The position numbers and the translations under genes were made by a program. 64,000 bases of DNA from Saprospiraceae bacterium. Lineage in GTDB: Bacteria > Bacteroidota > Bacteroidia > Chitinophagales > Saprospiraceae. This document shows, one piece after another, positions 1-9,253 of this stretch. The notes under the pieces are model-generated. The model did not search any database and was not told where the DNA came from. It saw nothing but the letters and a program-made list of their open reading frames with translations. Numbering within the stretch: the first letter of the stretch is position 1; each line of letters starts with the position of its first letter. The stretch is taken from NCBI GenBank assembly GCA_022448945.1, contig JAKVCV010000012.1, positions 259,324 through 323,323 on the forward strand, in the 5' to 3' direction.

Positions 1-1
1 A

Positions 2-1141
2 AACAAAATTGACAAAACGAAAACAATAATTAAAGCCAATAAAATTAAACAACTAAAATCTGAAGGAGATCAATTAATTGAAAACAAAAAATATACAATT
101 GCTTTAAGCAAGTTTGAAGCAGTTTTAAAACTTGATTACAGGAATAAATATGCAAAAGATAAAAAAAGAACATTAAATGAAATAATAAAAACACTTTCCG
201 AAAGAAAATTAAAAACCTTCGACTACAGTTTAACCAATGAATCAAGTTATCAGGAATATCGGAATAATCTACATTCAACACTGAACGATTTTATTATATA
301 CAACAAAAATGGCAACCTTAACTTCAAGGTTAAAATCGAATTTGACACTTTAGGTAATAATATAACTGAAGCATTGGTATATAAATCTTCAATTGAAAAA
401 TTCGGAGACGAACTAAAAGAAAGTTTTAATAATAACATTTTAAAACCATCTAGTAAAAAAGGTTTTTATATTAACGCTAAAAAGGAATTAAGATTTAACT
501 GCATTTGGCAAACAAATCAAATGAAATATAAAACCTGGGACAGAGGTTCAATTGCCAAAGTTATTTATGATGAAATGCCAGCATATTCTAAAAACAAAAA
601 AGCAAATCGTTTAAGTATAGATTTTTTAAAAAACAATAATATTGAAAACTCCACATGTACCTTCGAATTAAAAGACATGAAGATAAATCAAAAAGATTTA
701 ATTTCTCTGAAGTTATTAGACATAAAAACTCCAGGTCCTGAATGTGCTTTATATTCTGTAATTATGCCTGGACTAGGCACCTTAAAAGCAACAAATTGGA
801 AACATGGCTGGGGTACATTTGGATTTTCAATTTTTACTGCTGGTCTAGCTATTGGAAGTAAAATCTGGTCAGATATTGAATACAATAATTACCTAAATGA
901 AACTGACGCTTCAAAAAGAGATGATCATTATGAACAGGCAAACTGGCTCAATAAAAGTGCTATAGTCTGTGGAAGCATATCTGCAACAATTTATCTGGTT
1001 GATATTATTCTTGCATTAAACAAGGGTATTAAAAATAAAAAACGAACTAAAAAATTGAGAAATCTTTTAGATAAAGGTCCAATTGAACTTTATAAAGATG
1101 ATATTAAAATGTATGCTAAAGATGCTGATAAAGCATTTTAA
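2..1141 (+). CDS. 5'-truncated TPR-like / DUF5683-like membrane protein
   Basis: The reading frame is open from base 2 to the stop at 1139-1141, so the gene begins before the window; 379 residues are visible. An internal ATG at 374 is not a convincing start because coding sequence clearly continues upstream. The first visible part is lysine-rich and helical and holds one TPR-like unit (EGDQLIENKKYTIALSKFEA, about residues 21-40). The C-terminal third has two hydrophobic segments (about 250-290 and 317-341), the first with the phrase SVIMPGLGTLK. That resembles the Pro-Gly-Leu-Gly membrane motif of DUF5683-type Bacteroidota proteins. I infer an envelope-associated TPR protein; the function is unknown. 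The next gene starts 23 bases downstream on the same strand, so the two may be co-transcribed. Confidence 0.75.
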   Translation, partial: NKIDKTKTIIKANKIKQLKSEGDQLIENKKYTIALSKFEAVLKLDYRNKYAKDKKRTLNEIIKTLSERKLKTFDYSLTNESSYQEYRNNLHSTLNDFIIYNKNGNLNFKVKIEFDTLGNNITEALVYKSSIEKFGDELKESFNNNILKPSSKKGFYINAKKELRFNCIWQTNQMKYKTWDRGSIAKVIYDEMPAYSKNKKANRLSIDFLKNNNIENSTCTFELKDMKINQKDLISLKLLDIKTPGPECALYSVIMPGLGTLKATNWKHGWGTFGFSIFTAGLAIGSKIWSDIEYNNYLNETDASKRDDHYEQANWLNKSAIVCGSISATIYLVDIILALNKGIKNKKRTKKLRNLLDKGPIELYKDDIKMYAKDADKAF

Positions 1142-1163
1142 TTCTTTAAAAAACTAAAATTAG

Positions 1164-2330
1164 ATGGTACTCCCAAGATTATTAAAGCTTTCATTAATAT
1201 TAATTTCTGTTGTTGTTCTTTTTAATTGCAATAAGGGACTTGAATGGGATCTAGAAAGGATAGACCTACCTGTGGTACTTACTGATACCACTTTAAACAT
1301 CACAATGAATTCTGCTGATATTTCTGGCAATATAACTACCCTATATGGCTCGCTTATCACTGAACATGGTCATTGTTGGTCTGATATACCTCAACCATCA
1401 GTTAATGACGATACTACAAACTTGGGTAGTATTGTTACAACTGATAAATTTAATAGTAATATAACTGGTCTTAGTCCATCTACAACGTACTATGTTAGGG
1501 CCTATGCTACCAATAGCTATGGTACATCCTATGGTAATCAGGTAGAATTTATTACTCAACCAAATAATAATAATAATAGTCCTCCAGTAGTAGTAACAAG
1601 TGCTATGACTAATATCACTGATTCTACAGCTAGTGCTTCCGGTAACATAACTAATATTGGCAGTTCCACTATTCTACAGCATGGTCATTGCTGGTCCACT
1701 ATTTCAAATCCTACAATTAGTGATTCCAAAAACACTTTAGGTAGTACTAATACCGGTAATTTTTATAGTAATCTAACTGCTTTAAATGCTAATACAACGT
1801 ATTATATTAGAGCTTATGCTACTAATAGCTCAGGGACGGCTTATGGGAATGAAATATCATTCGTTACTTCTGGCCCAATTTTAGTTTCAACAAACAACTG
1901 CAACACTTTAACAAATGTTAATTCAGATTATCAGGGGATTAATGGGACAAATGCTGATTGGGGAATTGGTTCTGCATATTCTGGAAATGGTTGGAAAGCT
2001 CCAGACCCTAATAATAGTGGTCAGTTAGGAACTACGATTGGGGCTCAATATGTAGAATTTCAAGACAACTTCTCTAAAAATGGATATTTAGAGTTTTGGT
2101 GCAACACTTACGATCCTGGATATGACAATGTAGAACCAACTATTCTAGTAGATGGAGTTGCTATTGGTAGTGCTGTAAAAGTCCAAGGTCATAGCTCAAA
2201 CTCATCATTATATTGGATGAAGGTTAAAACACCAAATATTTCTATAGGATCTCATACCATTAAAATTTTGTTTTCAGTCAATTATATGATTGTTGGTATT
2301 GATGAAATAGAAAAATGGGAATATCAATAA
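1164..2330 (+). CDS. Lipoprotein with two fibronectin-III-like repeats
   Basis: The 388-residue product begins with a short basic stretch and a hydrophobic segment ending in LFNC, which reads as a lipoprotein signal with the lipidated Cys near residue 22. Two copies of a repeat of about 90 residues follow (about 46-135 and 145-236). Each has HGHCWS, a T-TYY-RAYATNS-GT-YGN core and a closing F-T strand, the fibronectin-III-like unit common in Bacteroidota surface lipoproteins. The remaining 150 residues look like a beta-sandwich with Gly/Asn/Trp-rich loops. A carbohydrate- or ligand-binding role is possible, but I recognise no family. Start: ATG at 1164, the first codon giving a signal peptide. 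It lies 23 bases after the preceding gene and converges with the next one. Confidence 0.8.
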   Translation: MVLPRLLKLSLILISVVVLFNCNKGLEWDLERIDLPVVLTDTTLNITMNSADISGNITTLYGSLITEHGHCWSDIPQPSVNDDTTNLGSIVTTDKFNSNITGLSPSTTYYVRAYATNSYGTSYGNQVEFITQPNNNNNSPPVVVTSAMTNITDSTASASGNITNIGSSTILQHGHCWSTISNPTISDSKNTLGSTNTGNFYSNLTALNANTTYYIRAYATNSSGTAYGNEISFVTSGPILVSTNNCNTLTNVNSDYQGINGTNADWGIGSAYSGNGWKAPDPNNSGQLGTTIGAQYVEFQDNFSKNGYLEFWCNTYDPGYDNVEPTILVDGVAIGSAVKVQGHSSNSSLYWMKVKTPNISIGSHTIKILFSVNYMIVGIDEIEKWEYQ

Positions 2331-2344
2331 ATAAAAACGGAATT

Positions 2345-2782
2345 TTAATCTCCTTCAACTATTAGGCTGGACCCTACAACCAAATAATCGGATATATGTT
2401 TAACTAGTATATCCCGACCATAACATTTAAGTTTGAAATAGTCTTTAGTTCCATTAAAATACATACGGGCTACGTGCATTTGGGAACCATCGAACAAACC
2501 TTTAATAGTAACGTTTTTAAGCGAAAACTGATCGTTAATTTCATAAATACGAGTCTTGTTCTTTCGCTGAGTAAAAAACTGACAGCTACAAAGCTTGCCC
2601 TTACCTGAATCTAGCAAATAAGATTGAGCTCCTGCTTGTACAGTAAATTCTTTATTAATCGTAATTGTTGTATTAGATGGCAATTCTCTTACGAGTGCAT
2701 TTTGTGCAATTTGGGCTACCAAACCATGCCCAAAAATTGAAAAAAACAAAAGCAAACTGAGTGTTTGTAGTGGTGATCTCAT
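2345..2782 (-). CDS. Small secreted hypothetical protein
   Basis: A 145-residue protein with a clear N-terminal signal peptide (LSLLLFFSIFGHGLVAQ, cleavage expected after VAQ). The mature part is predicted beta-rich, with a C-x-C pair (LCSCQF) and two further cysteines, and contains no recognisable domain. The product is probably periplasmic or surface-exposed. The start is ATG at 2782, the only one that gives the signal peptide. It converges with the FN3-like lipoprotein gene, leaving 14 bases between the two stops. I do not recognise a family. Confidence 0.65.
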   Translation of the reverse strand: MRSPLQTLSLLLFFSIFGHGLVAQIAQNALVRELPSNTTITINKEFTVQAGAQSYLLDSGKGKLCSCQFFTQRKNKTRIYEINDQFSLKNVTIKGLFDGSQMHVARMYFNGTKDYFKLKCYGRDILVKHISDYLVVGSSLIVEGD

Positions 2783-3138
2783 GTTTTATATTTTTATAAC
2801 TTAATTAAAGTTATATCAGGGAAGTTCAGTGCAGATTATTAAAAAAGAATTTGAAAACATAGTAATTTATTCTCCGTTGTAATTACTTGCCCTTTCAAAC
2901 CCAGTTCATATGATTACGTATTTATAATTAATTTGTTACATCATATATAACAAAATGGTTTCAAGAAAACCAAATACAATTCTTTTCAAAAAAATAAGAT
3001 TAATAAGAATAGCAGAAAGATTCAGAATGGTGGTGATGTTATTCAATAGAATGATATAACGAGAAATTAATCAATAACATAAAACGTTAGCCTCTATGTA
3101 CTTAAATAACGAAAATATTTTTTAATTCTAAGATTAAA
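2783..3138. other. Intergenic region, no gene seen
   Basis: About 356 bases lie between the start of the small secreted protein and the end of the TetR gene. The DNA is very A+T-rich with frequent stops in all frames. It must hold the promoter of the gene read leftwards from 2782. I see no convincing hairpin, repeat or RNA gene. Confidence 0.5.
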
Positions 3139-3732
3139 TTAGGCAACAAGTGACTTGATAACTGCTTCTTTCAAAAATTTTGCCCTTCTTCGGAAACCAT
3201 CAATATCGCCCATTAATTTATCATAATATGTTAATCCTTCATTCATAATAATTAAAAAGTCTGCAACATTTTCAGGATTTGTTTGTTTAATTATACCTGC
3301 ATCCATCCATGATTGAGCATGAGGAATTAATACCTCTCTGAATTTAATATACATAGTCTTAAAAAGCTCCTTGATTCGTATGTTCCGAGTTGAAAGATAA
3401 TAACAGGCATAAAAAACTGTTTGGTCAGAAAAATTCAACCAATCCTCACCAAACATAATATCCAAGACATTATTGAAACGTTCCTGAGGACTTTGTGCAC
3501 CTAGCATTTGTTCTTTGAAAGCCACTTCGTAACGCCCCAATAAATATTCGACAAATGCAATTACCATTTCCTCTTTTGTTTTAAAGTAGTGAATCAATAA
3601 ACTTGGATTCACATCCATTATTTTAGCAATTTTAGCAATAGAGGCATTTTCAAAACCCTCTTCATTTAGGATGATATAAAAATTCTCTAAAATTTCCTTC
3701 TTGCGAACATCCGCCTTACTTTTTCTTCCCAT
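3139..3732 (-). CDS. TetR/AcrR-family transcriptional regulator
   Basis: A 197-residue protein, the usual TetR length. The N-terminal third carries the TetR DNA-binding domain: a basic start (MGRKSKADVRKKEILENF), then the helix-turn-helix at about residues 30-52 (ASIAKIAKIMDVNPSLLIHY), with the family's HYFKTKEEM ending. The C-terminal ligand domain is helical with aromatic residues and is not assignable to a ligand class. It is transcribed alone, away from the next plus-strand gene. A perfect 14-base palindrome about 80 bases upstream of its start is a candidate operator, which would suggest autoregulation and possibly control of the divergent gene at 4067. The ligand and regulon are unknown. 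Confidence 0.88.
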   Translation of the reverse strand: MGRKSKADVRKKEILENFYIILNEEGFENASIAKIAKIMDVNPSLLIHYFKTKEEMVIAFVEYLLGRYEVAFKEQMLGAQSPQERFNNVLDIMFGEDWLNFSDQTVFYACYYLSTRNIRIKELFKTMYIKFREVLIPHAQSWMDAGIIKQTNPENVADFLIIMNEGLTYYDKLMGDIDGFRRRAKFLKEAVIKSLVA

Positions 3733-4066
3733 TATATTTTTAGTTAAATGACTTTTAAAATCCTGCTATAAATTTTATACCTGAAAAACAAGCTGTTTAA
3801 AAAGCAAATTGATTACATTAATGTAAGTATTTACTTCTCACTTTTTTTAATAGAATTAAATATTCAACAAATATTCAAATAATTTTATTAAATTTCATTC
3901 TTTGGGATAGATAAAATATATTTTATATCTATTTTTTGTTATATGCTAAACTAATACCATTAATTATTCTATAACTTTTAAATAAAATGAATCTGGTTTA
4001 GATATACAATTTTTAAATGACCGAAATAAAACTCCTCAAAATTGCTAAATTAGGATGTATTGATAA
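3733..4066. other. Divergent intergenic region upstream of TetR gene
   Basis: 334 bases separate the TetR gene from the divergent small membrane protein gene. The region is extremely A+T-rich and contains one perfect palindrome (3813-3826), overlapped by a second, spaced inverted repeat GTAA-N4-TTAC (3823-3834). No open frame of useful length is present. It should hold the promoters for both flanking genes. Confidence 0.5.
3813..3826. promoter_or_regulatory. Candidate TetR operator palindrome
   Basis: TTACATTAATGTAA is a perfect 14-base palindrome 80 bases upstream of the TetR start codon, in the divergent intergenic region. Autoregulation through a palindrome next to the gene is usual for TetR proteins. 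In DNA this A+T-rich, short palindromes also occur by chance, so the assignment is tentative. Confidence 0.3.
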
Positions 4067-4519
4067 ATGAAAAATAATATACTAAATGAGGCAGATATTA
4101 AAATATTACATAATAGCCTAAATTTTCACAAAAATAGGATGAACTATTACTGGAGTTTAGGGATTATTCTAGTTTTTTTATCATGGCTGCTCTTTGTAAT
4201 ATTAAAAAGTCTTGGATTGTTGATATCTGCAGCCCTCATTTCTATTGCAATTTGGTATTTCCCGCTTCGTCACTACAAAAAAATAAAAGCAATAAATCTT
4301 GATTTATCGAACAACGAAAAAACAGAAATCAGTACCATGATTTATGGCAAAAGCATATCTAAAATTAATAGATTAGAACCTTATTACTATATTTATACTA
4401 CCGAAGAAACTTTTGAAGTAAAAAAAACAATTTTCAATAGTCTGCAAAAGGAAATGCAAGTGAATATAATTTATACAGCTATCTCTAAAACCATCTTAGA
4501 TTTTAAAATACTACATTAA
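4067..4519 (+). CDS. Small membrane protein, unknown function
   Basis: A 150-residue protein whose first 30 residues are helical and charged. Two adjacent transmembrane segments follow (about 29-47 and 50-66, rich in Leu/Ile/Val), then a soluble tail of about 80 residues with a beta-rich character (YYYIYTTEETFEVKKTIF). The layout is that of a small inner-membrane protein with a cytoplasmic domain; no family is recognised. It is divergent from the TetR regulator and could be its target, which is only inference from position. Start: ATG at 4067, the first in frame. Confidence 0.65.
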   Translation: MKNNILNEADIKILHNSLNFHKNRMNYYWSLGIILVFLSWLLFVILKSLGLLISAALISIAIWYFPLRHYKKIKAINLDLSNNEKTEISTMIYGKSISKINRLEPYYYIYTTEETFEVKKTIFNSLQKEMQVNIIYTAISKTILDFKILH

Positions 4520-4586
4520 TCTTTCTAAACATTTCCCATTAAGACACACAAAAGATTATACTATAATCTATATTGTAAATTAAAAA

Positions 4587-5384
4587 ATGAAAAAAAATAA
4601 ACATACCCTATTGTGGGAAATCAGTGGTAAAGAATTGAAAGAAACATCCTACTTGTTCGGAACAATGCATGTGCGTGATAAAAAAGCTTTTCGGGGCATT
4701 GAATTTTTGCAGGACTGTATATTAAATTGTGATGCTTTTGCTGCAGAATTTGATCTTCAAGATGCCAGTCATAGGAAATTCCATCTTGCAGCTAGAATTC
4801 CTAAAAAAAAATCCCTTGAGGATTTTTTGAATCCTAGAATATATAAAAAACTTGATAAGCTCGTAAAACGTGAGACTAATTGCCCGTTAGACGATTTTAA
4901 ATATAGTTCTCCAATAATTTTATTCAACGTATTATCTGAATCGCAATTTGGGAAAGACAATAATATGCCCCTTGATAATTCCTTGTTTAAATTTGCAGAA
5001 CAGAACGAAAAAACATTACTTGGCCTTGAATCCTTTCAAGCTCAGATCAATATTTTTTCTAAAGTAGATATGAAAGAACAGTGTCGTTATTTAAAAAGAA
5101 TGACTACCAACTTTAATAGATTTCGCAAAGAACTTCAGAAATCTGCAGAACTTTATATAAAAGGAGATATTCAAAAACTGGTTAAAAATGCAAAAAAATC
5201 AATTGGAAGTATGCGAAAAATATTACTATACGATCGTAATATTACAATGGCAGAAAAGTTTATAAGTTACGCCTCTGAACAAAGACTATTTGCGGCAATA
5301 GGTGCGGGACATCTGGGAGGTGAAAAAGGCGTTCTCAGGCTACTGAAACTCAAAGGCTATAAAATCATTCCAATTATTTATTAA
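4587..5384 (+). CDS. TraB/GumN-family protein
   Basis: A 265-residue protein with the marks of the TraB/GumN (TIKI-like) family. GTMH is at residues 25-28 after a short beta-strand (SYLFGTMH), an acidic AAEFDL strand lies near 52-57, a GLESF motif near 148, and the C-terminal GAGHLGGEKGVL motif near 238-249 with the closing KGYKI strand. Family members use the N-terminal GTxH and C-terminal GxGHxxG as conserved, probably metal-binding, positions; metalloprotease activity is known for the animal TIKI relatives. There is no obvious signal peptide here, unlike many bacterial relatives, so it may be cytoplasmic. The next gene starts only 9 bases after its stop, so the two probably form an operon. 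Confidence 0.82.
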   Translation: MKKNKHTLLWEISGKELKETSYLFGTMHVRDKKAFRGIEFLQDCILNCDAFAAEFDLQDASHRKFHLAARIPKKKSLEDFLNPRIYKKLDKLVKRETNCPLDDFKYSSPIILFNVLSESQFGKDNNMPLDNSLFKFAEQNEKTLLGLESFQAQINIFSKVDMKEQCRYLKRMTTNFNRFRKELQKSAELYIKGDIQKLVKNAKKSIGSMRKILLYDRNITMAEKFISYASEQRLFAAIGAGHLGGEKGVLRLLKLKGYKIIPIIY

Positions 5385-5393
5385 ATTTGGATT

Positions 5394-7634
5394 ATGAATG
5401 TTAATAAACTTGTATATTTAATTACATTTTTTTTGTTTTTATCCAGGGCGTTTGTTTTTTCTCAGGAGGACTATCACCTTAGTGCTTTTATTGTTAATAA
5501 CAATGCAATTATTACGGGACAGGGAACCGAAAGCAAAGGATTAGACATCAGCTTTCAATTTTCACCAGACACCTTAAACTATAAAGAACATCGTTTCTCT
5601 GTTGAATTACGATTAAAAGAACATATTATAGCAATTCAAACATTAGATTTCACTTATACTCCTAATGACAGTATTAGAAATCTAATTGACAGTTTAGGGA
5701 TAGATAGTATAGGTAACATTGATACAACTATTCATTTTTGGATTCCGTACAGAGCAATTGCTGTTGAAGAAGGACAGCATGATATAATAGTTAACATTTT
5801 TGCCAACAATAATAAAGTACCACTTTATCAAAAATCCTATCAATTTAAGCAAAGTAGGATTTACGACTTATTCTTGAATTTACAATCCGCAACTATTATC
5901 CCCGACAGCAACGCTAACCCTTTAGGACTAAAGTATAGTGTTCCAGACCCCAAATGGTTGGTCAATATAGGTGTCGATGAACAATTAGAAAGCAATATCA
6001 ATAGAAATAGTTTTCAGTTAGAATCAAAGTTCTTCAATACAACAATAAGCAATTATGACAAAGTAGAGGTATGTATATATAATGCAGACCGAACTGCAAA
6101 TAAAATCCTGTCCTGCTATACCATAAAACACGGTAAAGATAGTTGTTCTAATATTTTAAGAAATCTTAAAATTGGTGACAAGGTCGAAGATGCTCAATTT
6201 CGTGTTCAGAAAATGGAGCGCTATCCAGCTTCGAGTAATTTTCAGGTAACAGAAAATTTTATCTATAAAAACATCAAAGGAATTAATATTTCATTTGATT
6301 ATGATCTTCCTTTTCAATTCAAAGATCGTTCCATAGACATACAGCTTTTGAAAGAGAAGGATATAGAGTTGAAAAATATCATGGTCATCAAAAATCAAAG
6401 ACAGCAAATAAATAATCGTATCATCGGGAAATACAGTTGTTTTATCGCTTATTATAATCTTCAAAATGCTAAACAAATAAGACTAATATTATCGGAAAAA
6501 GATAAAATTATAAGACAGCATCAAACTTCAAATTTAATTATTGAAAAAACTATAGATAGTTTAAAAATAAGTCAAAAACAAGGATACGTTCATAAATGTA
6601 TTTCAGGAATTCTATATACGCTCGATTTTTATTTGCCATTCCTGCCCAAAAAATCAGAATTCAAATTGAACTTCCCTACATTAGACGCTAATGCAAAAGG
6701 ACATATATTTTATTGGAATGAAGGAAAAACGCATAGATCATTTCAGGAGAGCAAAGGAATTCTACCACTTACTCAAAATCAAAAAATTTATATTTTCTTG
6801 CCTTATTTTATTGCCCCAAAACAGATTATGCTAAATCCTGAATTAACGTTGGAATCAATAGATATCCCACAAATGACCCTTACAACTTTTAAAACGGAAG
6901 CATATGCATGCCCAAAAGGAACAAACGATATTCAAATTCTATCACCAGGTTACCAAGAAAGTAAATTATCAGGCCTTTCCGGACAACTTTTTAAATTTAA
7001 AGTAACCATACCTGAATATTATCATAGTAAAGGTAAGTTTGATATTCAAATTCTCGAAAATAATCAACCTATTGATAAAGGCTTTTTCATTAACAATGAT
7101 ATTACTCAAATAAAAGAACAAAAAATTTACAATCAGAAAAGTATTGAAGTCTTTCTGCCTTACCGAATCATGCAAAAGGGAGCAACATATGAAGTCGTTT
7201 TGCAAGCAAAGACCAATAACTTTATGCTATCAGAAGAAAGAAGGGAAACTTATAACCACACGACCTCAACTTTAAAAAAAATAAAATTATATCTACAGCG
7301 AATTACTCATAAAGAATGGAAAAAAGTTATATATAAAGTCGGGATCCGAAATGACAAAAATCTCAATAATACTTATGAACATCTGAGTTATAAAATAGTG
7401 GCTCAGGATACTGTAAAAGGAAAATACAAACCGGATATACCAAAAGCCTTTGAATTTCAAACAGCCCTTAATGATGATCTTATAATATGGATAAGTGACA
7501 TTAATGAGACAGATGGTGAATCTATTAAAATAAAAACATCAGTTGCTTCAATAAAGGAACAAAACAATGAATTATCCATAAAAAACAAAGATAATCTTAA
7601 ACAAGTCCTCTTTAAATTAGTCACTAAAAATTAA
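5394..7634 (+). CDS. Large secreted orphan protein, beta-rich
   Basis: A 746-residue protein with a clear signal peptide (LVYLITFFLFLSRAFVFSQ, cleavage after Ser/Gln near residue 24). The mature chain is one long series of predicted beta-strands with recurrent phrases of the form F-D-x-x-L-P-F or P-Y-x-I (for example FDYDLPFQFK, IFLPYFIAPK, VFLPYRIM). These recur roughly every 100 residues, which suggests several diverged Ig-like modules. There are no membrane segments after the signal and no T9SS sorting domain, so a periplasmic location is most likely. It starts 9 bases after the TraB-like gene and is probably co-transcribed with it. I recognise no family and assign no function. Confidence 0.7.
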   Translation: MNVNKLVYLITFFLFLSRAFVFSQEDYHLSAFIVNNNAIITGQGTESKGLDISFQFSPDTLNYKEHRFSVELRLKEHIIAIQTLDFTYTPNDSIRNLIDSLGIDSIGNIDTTIHFWIPYRAIAVEEGQHDIIVNIFANNNKVPLYQKSYQFKQSRIYDLFLNLQSATIIPDSNANPLGLKYSVPDPKWLVNIGVDEQLESNINRNSFQLESKFFNTTISNYDKVEVCIYNADRTANKILSCYTIKHGKDSCSNILRNLKIGDKVEDAQFRVQKMERYPASSNFQVTENFIYKNIKGINISFDYDLPFQFKDRSIDIQLLKEKDIELKNIMVIKNQRQQINNRIIGKYSCFIAYYNLQNAKQIRLILSEKDKIIRQHQTSNLIIEKTIDSLKISQKQGYVHKCISGILYTLDFYLPFLPKKSEFKLNFPTLDANAKGHIFYWNEGKTHRSFQESKGILPLTQNQKIYIFLPYFIAPKQIMLNPELTLESIDIPQMTLTTFKTEAYACPKGTNDIQILSPGYQESKLSGLSGQLFKFKVTIPEYYHSKGKFDIQILENNQPIDKGFFINNDITQIKEQKIYNQKSIEVFLPYRIMQKGATYEVVLQAKTNNFMLSEERRETYNHTTSTLKKIKLYLQRITHKEWKKVIYKVGIRNDKNLNNTYEHLSYKIVAQDTVKGKYKPDIPKAFEFQTALNDDLIIWISDINETDGESIKIKTSVASIKEQNNELSIKNKDNLKQVLFKLVTKN

Positions 7635-7802
7635 ACAAGATTGTCAACCCTCCGAATGCTTTATTAATTAAATTGAAACAACTGTAATCTCAAAAATGTA
7701 ATAATGAATTTACGTTATGAATTATTAAACATTTTTTTTAACTTCACTTTTTAGATTAAAGCTATAAAAAAATTAACTCCATTCTTTTAATTCCCTGATG
7801 TT

Positions 7803-9176
7803 ATGAAATCCATCACACTTTTAATTTCGTTATTTACTATTTTAATTTCATTTATTTCTAATGGTCAAACCCTGAATTGCGATCTAACTTATCTTACTAC
7901 AATTCAGAACTTTGATGTTTTTGAACATGATTCAAGTGGCGCTATTTTATTTAGGGCAAAATTTGCAATCGATGCAGATGGCAGCCCTAGAGCATATGGC
8001 CCTAACAATTCAGGACTTGACTGGACGGCTAATGCTGGTTATCCAGGCAACTGGTGGGGAATAGTAACCGATCCATCTGGAAATCCAATTATCCAAAGTA
8101 CTGGCGAACCATATCCCGGAATGTATGTCTCTACAACATCACTAGTCCGTGCAGGTTACTCAAACTATAGCACATACAGATATGTTGACTCTGAAAATAT
8201 ACCTTTTATCGCACTTCCTTCTTCCTTGCAATCCTTAGCAAATATCTCTAAAGGTGACCTTGCTTATACGAAAAACATTACGAATGGAAATTCAAGTTAT
8301 GCATATTTGGCAGATACCGGTCCTGGTGGTAAACTTGGTGAAGGATCTATGGACCTCGCTACAAAATTAGGAATTAACAATAACCCGAGAACTGGAGGCA
8401 CACACCTCCCAATTGTTGATTACGTAGTATTCCCTCAATCTGGATTTGGTCAGGGAACACACCTGACAGCAGGAGAAATAGATAGTATTGGTCAATTGGT
8501 ACTTAATGCTGCTGGTGGAATAGGACTTATCGACTGCCTAGATGATCAATTTCCTTCATTAGATTGCAGCGCTGCAGTTCCACTTACCTGTGGTTTGACT
8601 TATGTAGGACCTAGTTCAAATGCGCCATCTGCAATTGATCTATACGGTTGTAATTCCTGGACTGAAACCGGCCCAGAAAGAGTACATACTATAATAGCTC
8701 CAGCAAGTGGTACTATTACAGCAAATATTTCAAATTTCTCAGGAGACCTTGATGTTTATATCCTTGGCAGTTGTGACCCTTTTGATTGTCTTGGGACAGT
8801 AAGTTCCTCTTCTGCAACTTTTGGAAATGCCATTGCAGGTCAAACCTATTATATCGTAGTAGATGCTGATGATGGAAGTGGAAGTGGATATGAGCTTGAA
8901 GTTATTTGTCCTGTTTCTACAAGTACAACTAATATATCTAGTGTGAATAATATAATTTTATACCCAAATCCTACTAAAGGAATAATTAATTTTGAATCTG
9001 ACAACAACAAAATTGATATGGTGGTAGTTTATAATGCTATAGGAAAACTACTTAAACAATTTATACCAAACAATAATATTATTAATCTGGAAACATACCC
9101 ATCTGGCATGTATTATTTAAAATTCATTTCTAAAAATAATAATGAATCTGTTCATAAAATTATAAAGCAAAAGTAA
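7803..9176 (+). CDS. GH75-like chitosanase with PPC-like and T9SS domains
   Basis: A 457-residue exported protein. After the signal peptide (ending near SNGQ, residue 22), residues 25-250 have the pattern of bacterial glycoside hydrolase family 75 (endo-chitosanase): an IDADGSPRAYGP start, a GNWWGIV strand, PGMYVSTTSL, a YVDSENIPFIALP strand, then ADTGPGGKLGEGSMDLA and NNPRTGGTHLPIVDYVVFP. The acidic positions in IDADG and GEGS are the likely active-site candidates, by family resemblance only. Residues about 255-370 resemble a PPC (pre-peptidase C-terminal) beta-sandwich with paired cysteines. The last 75 residues are a type A T9SS sorting domain (NIILYPNPTKG to SGMYYLKF). The product should therefore be secreted or surface-anchored. 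It stands alone, with its own 5' region. Confidence 0.65.
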   Translation: MKSITLLISLFTILISFISNGQTLNCDLTYLTTIQNFDVFEHDSSGAILFRAKFAIDADGSPRAYGPNNSGLDWTANAGYPGNWWGIVTDPSGNPIIQSTGEPYPGMYVSTTSLVRAGYSNYSTYRYVDSENIPFIALPSSLQSLANISKGDLAYTKNITNGNSSYAYLADTGPGGKLGEGSMDLATKLGINNNPRTGGTHLPIVDYVVFPQSGFGQGTHLTAGEIDSIGQLVLNAAGGIGLIDCLDDQFPSLDCSAAVPLTCGLTYVGPSSNAPSAIDLYGCNSWTETGPERVHTIIAPASGTITANISNFSGDLDVYILGSCDPFDCLGTVSSSSATFGNAIAGQTYYIVVDADDGSGSGYELEVICPVSTSTTNISSVNNIILYPNPTKGIINFESDNNKIDMVVVYNAIGKLLKQFIPNNNIINLETYPSGMYYLKFISKNNNESVHKIIKQK

Positions 9177-9253
9177 ACACATTGTATATTACTACTAATT
9201 TTAAGCAAAACGATTGAAAAACATAAGCTTATAAACAAACAAATGAATAATAG

